The notes under the pieces were generated by a model. It was not told the DNA's origin, did not search any database, and saw only the letters and a program-made list of their open reading frames with translations. From contig JBDVXK010000012.1 of the NCBI GenBank assembly GCA_039964455.1, positions 372,001 to 436,000 on the forward strand: a stretch of DNA of 64,000 bases. The letters are read 5' to 3'. This document shows positions 59,081-64,000 of the stretch, one piece after another (the stretch's first letter is position 1; every line of letters begins with the position of its first letter). The position numbers were made by a program, and so were the translations under genes. The stretch is from CALJFL01 sp039964455 (GTDB lineage: Bacteria > Pseudomonadota > Gammaproteobacteria > Pseudomonadales > Halieaceae).

Positions 59081-60265
59081 TTAGCCCGGCCGGGACTCAA
59101 TAAAACGCTGCCGATAAACAGCAAACTGCTTCTGTAACCCAGCTTCACTCAGCCCGAACTGGTCCAAGGTATATTCATGAGGGGGCCGCAGTTCACGGCG
59201 ATTGAAATCCTGCCACTGCGCCATTTCGGCGCTGGCTTCAGGGGTTAGATCCATACCCAGAAAATCGTATACCTTGCCGATTTCCACCAGCGGCTGCTTA
59301 ACCGTATCGCGAAACCAGAGGTCGAGGAATGCCTGGTCACCCCGCTGCTCTCGCACAGCCATGGTGTGCTCCATACCGCGGGCAAATTTACGCGCCCACT
59401 GCCTGCCGACCTCAGTGAGGTCGGCCTCATCTGAGTAGATTACCCAGACTCCCGCTATCAGGCTGGCCAGTGAGGGTATTGTTTCAACGGGATCACGATG
59501 GGATTGCACCACACGGGCATCCGGAAACACCTTGAAAACAAGGTCCATGTAGTGGAGGTGGTGTGGCGCCTTCAGCGTCCAGCGCTGACCCTGCTGGCCA
59601 CTGCGCTTCTTCTGCCACTGGAGAAATTGCAGGAGCAACTTGAAGTATTCGTAGCCAGGGGTGTGATCCTGGGCCTCAATCCAGGCATCAAAGCTGGGGA
59701 TATTGGCAAAAGCCTGGGTATTGAAGCTGTAAAAAGACTGCTCCAGCAACATGATGTCTTCATCTGGGCCCATCGCATCCATGGGGTGGATAGCGATCAG
59801 GTCTGGATTCCCTTCCAGCATCGCCTGCATTTCGGCCTTGGCGTCGCTTATTCGTCCATCCCCGGCCTCGGTGAAATCCCAGTCCAGCGCTGGGCTGGGG
59901 TATCTCACCTCATACCATAAGGGTGCATACATACGATGGTCAGCGGCGATGGTGCGATGCAGCATGGTGGTTCCGGTGCGGGGCAAGCCCACGATGACCA
60001 GCGGCGCCTCAATCTCCTCGTCCCGTATTTCGGGGTAACGTTTGAGCCAGGCCTGTACTCGCAAACGCGTGGCCAGGATATCGACCATGCGCTGGCGTAG
60101 CACCGGGCGTCCAATCTCATTAAGCGCAGCTTCCTTGTCCAGCGACCAAAGCAGCTTTTCCAAGGGCTCGCGATAGCTGTCATCACCAAAGTCAGTTAAA
60201 CCATCTACCTGAGTCGCATCTGCTACGACTTTATCGGCAGAAAACGCCTGATCCAGAGTTGTCAC
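59081..60265 (-). CDS. Sulfotransferase family protein
   Basis: 394 residues from a GTG with AAGGAG upstream. The PAPS-binding P-loop is IVGLPRTGTTMLHRTIAADH near residue 90, and the 3'-phosphate-binding region is RVVQSHRDPVETIPSLASL near 240. This is the sulfotransferase_3 type common in marine bacteria and mycobacteria, with unknown sulfate acceptors such as lipids, sterols or glycans. It is cytoplasmic. It directly follows a DUF1214 gene, by 9 nt, and the two recur together in related genomes, as I recall; the link is not proved here. Confidence 0.9.
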   Translation of the reverse strand: MTTLDQAFSADKVVADATQVDGLTDFGDDSYREPLEKLLWSLDKEAALNEIGRPVLRQRMVDILATRLRVQAWLKRYPEIRDEEIEAPLVIVGLPRTGTTMLHRTIAADHRMYAPLWYEVRYPSPALDWDFTEAGDGRISDAKAEMQAMLEGNPDLIAIHPMDAMGPDEDIMLLEQSFYSFNTQAFANIPSFDAWIEAQDHTPGYEYFKLLLQFLQWQKKRSGQQGQRWTLKAPHHLHYMDLVFKVFPDARVVQSHRDPVETIPSLASLIAGVWVIYSDEADLTEVGRQWARKFARGMEHTMAVREQRGDQAFLDLWFRDTVKQPLVEIGKVYDFLGMDLTPEASAEMAQWQDFNRRELRPPHEYTLDQFGLSEAGLQKQFAVYRQRFIESRPG

Positions 60266-60274
60266 ATAGGCTCC

Positions 60275-61372
60275 TTATAAATCGGTAAACGGCACGACTC
60301 GCGTGCTTACCGGGGGGAAGTCACTGGCATCCACATAGCGTAACAACATGGCGCCACAGGGGTGCCCGGCCGTTGTCAGCCAGTTAGGGTAAGATTTTCC
60401 GGGGTCGCTCGCCGCGACCACTATTTCCACCCTACCGGCTTCATCAGCTACCGCTGTGTGTTGGTTTACCCAAATTCGATGATAGCGATAATCCAGCGAT
60501 TCCATCCAGAAATTCGATAGTTGGAAGTTCCAGGTGCGGCAAATTCGCGGGGGGGTGAAAGATATCACCAGTGCTTCATTCTCGGAGAGCTGCCAATAGC
60601 TATTGTGGTAGTAAATTGAAGGGTCACCGCCGGCGCGCAGGCACATCTGTTGATCGTTGGGAGGCAGCTCGTTGATGTGCTGAGCGAACGTCTCCATCCA
60701 CTGACGAAACAGGCCGGCAGTGCCCGTGATAAAGGGGACTACGGAGGACAAACTGTTACTGAATTCTTCGGGGACCAGCGCATCGCTACCGGCCGGGTTC
60801 AAGCACTCTATCTGTAATTCGGCTTTCTTCTCACGGCGGCGGTCACGAAAGGTCTGGCGCACTAAAATATTATCGCTGCCGGCCGACATAGGCAGCCAGT
60901 TACCCGAGTGTTTTCGGGCACTGACCATCAACTCAAAATTTCCCTGCTCGTCGACATCCAGCTCGGCCAACTCAACATGCCCCGTTGGCGCCATATCACC
61001 CTCACCAGCAAAGGAGCCGGCCTTGGTCTCAATACTGAGATAGGACACCGAGCCAGCATTACCGCGGATTCTGTAATCCAGCGCACCATCTACCGCACAG
61101 TTTTGATAGAAGTTGTCCGGGTTGTCGTTGCCTATCTTTGCGGTCTCGTGGGACAGGGAGTAAAACTGGGGGAAACTCGGGTCGCTGTACTCAATGTTTT
61201 TTTCCAGTGACAAACGCAGTAGTCGGGTCAGATAGCGGAAGCCCTCGGCGCGAGTCAGATCATCGCCAGGCGCATTATCGGCCAATATCTGTTGGCCTGC
61301 GGTTTTCAGGTCGTCGCAAAAACGCGTCCACAACTCGCCAGAGCGCAATAATTCCAGATCGGTGTCAGACAT
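60275..61372 (-). CDS. DUF1214-domain protein
   Basis: 365 residues. The C-terminal half matches DUF1214 (LSENEALVISFTPPRICRTWNFQLSNFWMESLDYRYHRIWVNQHTAV), a domain otherwise found with DUF1254 in proteins of unknown role. The first half (about 1-200) has EGFRYLTRLLRLSLEKNIEYSDPSFPQFYSL and a beta-rich part with GNAGSVSYLSIETKAGSF. No signal peptide is visible. It is transcribed just before the sulfotransferase. Function unknown; the partnership suggests the acceptor or product of the sulfotransferase is bound or processed. Confidence 0.82.
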   Translation of the reverse strand: MSDTDLELLRSGELWTRFCDDLKTAGQQILADNAPGDDLTRAEGFRYLTRLLRLSLEKNIEYSDPSFPQFYSLSHETAKIGNDNPDNFYQNCAVDGALDYRIRGNAGSVSYLSIETKAGSFAGEGDMAPTGHVELAELDVDEQGNFELMVSARKHSGNWLPMSAGSDNILVRQTFRDRRREKKAELQIECLNPAGSDALVPEEFSNSLSSVVPFITGTAGLFRQWMETFAQHINELPPNDQQMCLRAGGDPSIYYHNSYWQLSENEALVISFTPPRICRTWNFQLSNFWMESLDYRYHRIWVNQHTAVADEAGRVEIVVAASDPGKSYPNWLTTAGHPCGAMLLRYVDASDFPPVSTRVVPFTDL

Positions 61373-61441
61373 TGTTGTTCCTCTTCACTTGCAACCGCCG
61401 CCGGCGACCACACAGCCATCGTTATGACGAAATGCCAGTAC

Positions 61442-61621
61442 CTAATTCCAATAAAAATTGATCAGTGACAGCACCAGCGCCAACCCTACCAGCGGCATTA
61501 TCCAGCGACGCAGACGATTCAGCTGCTGTTCATCGGCGGGTTTTGCAAAGCGCTCGCCCAGCACCACCATCAGCGCTACTCCGCCAAAAATCAGTAGCAG
61601 CAAAATCATCAAATTTGTCAC
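61442..61621 (-). CDS. Small two-helix membrane protein coupled to trmH
   Basis: 59 residues from a GTG at 61621 that overlaps the trmH stop in GTGA. Helix 1 (about 3-22: LMILLLLIFGGVALMVVLG) and helix 2 (about 40-57: WIMPLVGLALVLSLINFY) flank a polar loop with ERFAKPADEQQLNRLRR, so both termini should lie on the same side with the charged loop opposite or cytoplasmic. No family is recognised. Translation is probably coupled to trmH. The following 69 bases up to the DUF1214 start contain nothing further. Confidence 0.7.
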   Translation of the reverse strand: MTNLMILLLLIFGGVALMVVLGERFAKPADEQQLNRLRRWIMPLVGLALVLSLINFYWN

Positions 61622-62337
61622 AGTTCACTCTCCATGCCAGCAACATAGCGGGAGGCCGTACCCGCCTTCACCTGCGCATACCAACCCGGCGCATCGACCA
61701 ACTCACCATCGGGCCCCAACGCAGGATAACGCAAGCCGCGCTCCTCACAAAAAGTGCGCAGCTTGGGGTGTGCCCACTGGAAAAAAAGCGTCCGGTAGGT
61801 GTCATCATCAATACGTCGCTGACCGTATAACCCGGCCTGCTGACGCTGTCGTTGGGCCTCCGCAAGAATAATACCTGCGGCAACCGACACATTGAGCGAC
61901 CCCACCATACCCACCATGGGAATGGTCACACAGTGATCGACTCGCTGAGCAGCCGCCGACGACAGCCCTCGCTTTTCTGCGCCCATCACTATCGCCGTGG
62001 GCCGGGTGAAGTCAATCTCACGATAATCGACAACCTCGTCCCCAAGGTGAGCGGCCACTGTTTGCACGCCCTGTGCCGACAAGGGCACCAGGGCTTCACT
62101 GATATCGGCGCAGGGTGTCACATCGACCCACAGGTGAGAGCCCATGGTCGTCCCCCGAAATGCCTTGTAGTCCTCGTCGCCAATGGCGGCGAACACCCGC
62201 ATGATGCCCACCGCATCGCAGTTACGAACAATGGCCGACAGATTGCGCTGTTTGTGCACGAAGTCAGTCACCATGGTCAGGTCGGGCTGCCGCTGATCCA
62301 GAACCTTGCGCAATCGCGCCAAACGTTCAGGCGTCAC
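61618..62337 (-). CDS. trmH: tRNA (guanosine(18)-2'-O)-methyltransferase TrmH
   Basis: 239 residues from a GTG at 62337, the position that aligns with the E. coli start (TPERLARLRKVLDQRQPDLT). SPOUT motifs: NLSAIVRNCDAVG, PTAIVMGAEKRGLS, and VTIPMVGMVGSLNVSVAAGIILAEAQRQRQ. A TTG at 62370 gives 11 more residues but would have its ribosome site in a hairpin. TrmH methylates the 2'-OH of G18 in the tRNA D-loop. The C-terminal extension RGLRYPAL matches TrmH rather than TrmL. It is downstream of a SnoaL-like gene and a GC hairpin. Confidence 0.92.
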   Translation of the reverse strand: MTPERLARLRKVLDQRQPDLTMVTDFVHKQRNLSAIVRNCDAVGIMRVFAAIGDEDYKAFRGTTMGSHLWVDVTPCADISEALVPLSAQGVQTVAAHLGDEVVDYREIDFTRPTAIVMGAEKRGLSSAAAQRVDHCVTIPMVGMVGSLNVSVAAGIILAEAQRQRQQAGLYGQRRIDDDTYRTLFFQWAHPKLRTFCEERGLRYPALGPDGELVDAPGWYAQVKAGTASRYVAGMESEL

Positions 62338-62370
62338 GATGAGGCGGGACTTAGCGCCGCCCAAGGGCAA

Positions 62371-62389
62371 CCCCCCGCCACGCGGGGGG
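62371..62389. other. Perfect 8-bp GC hairpin upstream of trmH
   Basis: CCCCCCGC (62371-62378) and GCGGGGGG (62382-62389) pair around a 3-nt loop. In the trmH transcript the 3' arm is the G-run directly before the TTG at 62370. No T-run follows it, so it is not a standard intrinsic terminator. Confidence 0.8.
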
Positions 62390-62397
62390 CGAGAGTT

Positions 62398-62931
62398 TCA
62401 ATGCTGACCAGCAGAGGGGTCCACCTGCGCATTCGGGTCGTCCAGGTTTACCGGTGCAACGCCACCGGCAAAGACACTGGCCACATGCTGATCAGAAAGG
62501 TCCTGTATCTGGGTGGACGCTACCTCGTAATGAGAGCGGGTAATCAACCACTGTCCGTCGAAGCACTGATAGGCATCATCGTAGAAGCCCGCCAATTGCG
62601 TGGTGGTCTGTCGGCGCGTATCGATCATGTAGTAATACAAACCCCAATGGGCAGTGGCGTTACTGTCATCAAGAATCTCAATCCGCGGGTTCTGGCCGTG
62701 ATGCATTTCGATAATATGCTCGCTGCAGGCCAGTTCGGTAAAAACCGCGATCATCTGCTCCCGATCATCAAATGCGCCTATACGGCCGTAACGCAGGTCG
62801 ATTGGGCCCTGCGCAAAACAGTCCCTGACACGATCCGGTTGCTTGCGATCGCAGGCTTCAAAATAGCTTGCCTTGAGAACCTTGATTGCCTCTATCGCTT
62901 CCAATCGGGCGATGCGCTGCTCAAGGGTCAC
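62398..62931 (-). CDS. SnoaL-like domain protein
   Basis: 177 residues from a GTG overlapping the preceding stop in GTGA. NTF2-like fold: LEAIEAIKVLKASYFEACDRKQPDRVRDCFAQGPIDLRYG, IIEMHHGQNPRIEILDDSNATAHWGLYYYMID and QLAGFYDDAYQCFDGQWLITRSHYEV. The Tyr-Ala-Asp pattern and the paired His are those of small-molecule SnoaL enzymes. Not closely like the other SnoaL proteins in this window. It is coupled to the extended SDR upstream, so the two probably act on one substrate. Substrate unknown. Confidence 0.82.
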   Translation of the reverse strand: MTLEQRIARLEAIEAIKVLKASYFEACDRKQPDRVRDCFAQGPIDLRYGRIGAFDDREQMIAVFTELACSEHIIEMHHGQNPRIEILDDSNATAHWGLYYYMIDTRRQTTTQLAGFYDDAYQCFDGQWLITRSHYEVASTQIQDLSDQHVASVFAGGVAPVNLDDPNAQVDPSAGQH

Positions 62932-63863
62932 GCGCGGGCCTCGCGCAGAAGATGCGGCGCAAGAGCCTCCACCTGGCGCCGGATTCCATCACGCCAGTTA
63001 ACCTGACAAGGGCCCAGTAACTCCTCCATCAGCGTGGTATCAATACACAGTGAGCCGAAGGCCTGAGGGTCGTCCTGGAACGCCGGACTGAACCCGGTGA
63101 GCTCTTCCAGATAGGCGCACCACTCCTCGATGCTTGTTCGCTGTGAACCACCAAAGTTGACGGTGGTTACGTCGGTACTCGCGGCCGCCAACAATTTGGG
63201 CAATTTCTCCAGGTAATCGTCCACATGCAATAGATTGTAATAATTGGGCGCTTCAGGGTGCAGGTCTATGGGGATGCCCTGCTCCATCATCAACAGGTGA
63301 AAAAAGGGCCAGCCACCGTTATCACCGTAGGGGACACTGAGTCTTGCGATGGTTGTGGGTATATCAAACTGATGGGCAACGAACTTACAGACGGTTTCGG
63401 CTGCGATCTTGCTTATGCTGTAGGTCGGAAACATCACCCGGTGGTTATCGCCCAGAGGAGCGCTTTCTGCCAAGGGTTCGTGGCCGGCATATTCATAGAC
63501 CGCTGTCGAGGACAGGTGAAGAAAAGCGGTTGCCCGGCGGCAATGCAGCATGAGTCGGCCAACGCCCTCCCCATTGGCAGCCAGGTCGTAGTCAAAGTTG
63601 CCACTCTTGACCACGGCGAAATTCAGCACGTAGTCGAAGTCATCGGGCAGCCCTTTTAAACCGTCAGGGTCTGCCAGATCTGCAACCAGGCAGCTTGCGC
63701 CCAACGACTCCATGTCAGCTTTGTCTTCGGGCTTACTGAAGCGAGCCAATACATAGACATCGGCCAAGGGTGCCCAGGCTTCAACCACCGGGCGCGCTAC
63801 CTGCCCTGTGGGACCGGTAATCAGTATTTTTTTGCCGGATATAACGACGGGATCAAGGGACAT
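62928..63863 (-). CDS. NAD-dependent epimerase/dehydratase (extended SDR)
   Basis: 311 residues. Extended SDR: KKILITGPTGQVARPVVEAW (TGxxGxxA), YVLNFAVV, LHLSSTAVYEY with the catalytic Ser/Thr, and PTYSISKIAAE with the Tyr and Lys of YxxxK. The YGDNGGWPFFHLLMMEQGIPIDLHPE region sets the substrate pocket. Sugar-nucleotide epimerases or steroid and lipid dehydrogenases (3beta-HSD-like) share this layout; the substrate is not defined. It is coupled to the SnoaL-like gene through GTGA. Confidence 0.87.
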   Translation of the reverse strand: MSLDPVVISGKKILITGPTGQVARPVVEAWAPLADVYVLARFSKPEDKADMESLGASCLVADLADPDGLKGLPDDFDYVLNFAVVKSGNFDYDLAANGEGVGRLMLHCRRATAFLHLSSTAVYEYAGHEPLAESAPLGDNHRVMFPTYSISKIAAETVCKFVAHQFDIPTTIARLSVPYGDNGGWPFFHLLMMEQGIPIDLHPEAPNYYNLLHVDDYLEKLPKLLAAASTDVTTVNFGGSQRTSIEEWCAYLEELTGFSPAFQDDPQAFGSLCIDTTLMEELLGPCQVNWRDGIRRQVEALAPHLLREARA

Positions 63864-63938
63864 GCGGTGCTCACAACTGTGTGGGGAACGAGAATTCTAA
63901 AGTTGCTATTGCTGAGCTTAATCACTCATACGGGGTAT

Positions 63939-64000
63939 TCAGCGGTCGGGGCCACCCACCCGGTAAGCCTCTGAAATCTGCTCGGGGCCGGTGACGGTAC
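63939..64000 (-). CDS. C-terminal end of an unidentified gene, cut by window edge
   Basis: The minus strand reads into a stop at 63939-63941 in one frame; the visible 19 residues are TVTGPEQISEAYRVGGPDR. Length is too short to name a family. It points the same way as the genes to its left, with 75 bases to the epimerase start. Confidence 0.5.
   Translation of the reverse strand, partial: TVTGPEQISEAYRVGGPDR

Noticed and set aside
62371..62389. Hairpin considered as intrinsic terminator after the SnoaL gene
   Set aside because: No T-run follows on the minus strand and the next gene follows at once.
61852..63006. 384-codon plus-strand frame across trmH, the SnoaL gene and the epimerase
   Set aside because: Three genes with clear motifs and coupled starts occupy the other strand.

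Overview
The window reads as a chromosomal segment of a free-living, probably marine, gammaproteobacterium. By gene content it is close to the Halieaceae/Spongiibacteraceae side of Cellvibrionales; that placement is inference from content, not phylogeny. The evidence is gammaproteobacterial housekeeping genes (scpA-scpB-rluB, rnm-yciO, yciB-yciI, rluA, rimO, rsmE), a complete type II secretion operon, and the acyl-CoA dehydrogenase, SDR, SnoaL-like, EthD, sulfotransferase and TonB-receptor complement common in oligotrophic marine lineages that use lipids or steroids. Base composition looks even. I saw no rRNA, tRNA, CRISPR array, insertion sequence, prophage or integrase. Coding density is very high and no gap without a gene exceeds 300 bases; the largest is 29271-29535.

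Layout. 1-5573 (minus): rnm, yciO, scpA, scpB, rluB and a glutamine synthetase-like gene cut by the left edge, in one co-oriented block. 5678-9247 (plus): yciB, yciI, an SH3/coiled-coil membrane protein, a periplasmic cyclophilin, an unusual pdxJ and a SnoaL-like protein. 9258-19410: a methyltransferase, rluA, a sulfurtransferase, DUF2244, a crotonase, rimO-rsmE, a large TonB-dependent receptor, dinB and msrA. 19522-23692 (plus): a Tat-exported PhoD phosphatase, then a small protein/VWA protein/membrane J-domain protein cassette and an acidic-tailed small protein. 23750-29270: EthD-like protein, SDR, DUF1499, a DegS-like protease, aminotransferase and SDR.

29536-35528 (plus) is a catabolic-looking run: two adjacent acyl-CoA dehydrogenases of which only the first keeps a catalytic glutamate, a ketosteroid-isomerase-like protein with all three key residues, an SDR, and a PEP-synthase/rifampin-phosphotransferase-like protein. 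35701-38069 is a two-gene c-di-GMP module in which the HD-GYP and GGDEF domains are degenerate and the EAL domain looks intact. A membrane-anchored tyrosine phosphatase, cardiolipin synthase, an NSS transporter, an M24 aminopeptidase and a rubredoxin follow.

44115-55561 (minus) is an unbroken gspCDEFGHIJKLMN operon with a plausible sigma70 promoter just upstream of gspC. Directly upstream on the same strand lies a translationally coupled trio: retropepsin-like lipoprotein, inactive-transglutaminase/7TM protein and RimK-related ATP-grasp ligase. The right end (59081-64000, minus) has a sulfotransferase plus DUF1214 pair, a 59-residue two-helix membrane protein coupled to trmH, a very stable hairpin upstream of trmH, a SnoaL-like protein, an extended SDR, and the tail of one more gene.

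The most unusual points are the VWA/J-domain cassette, the split-catalysis acyl-CoA dehydrogenase pair with its ketosteroid-isomerase-like neighbour and dikinase-like enzyme, the degenerate c-di-GMP pair, the protease/transglutaminase/ATP-grasp trio, and a PdxJ of the Bacteroidetes-like type. Non-ATG starts, including several TTG, are frequent.
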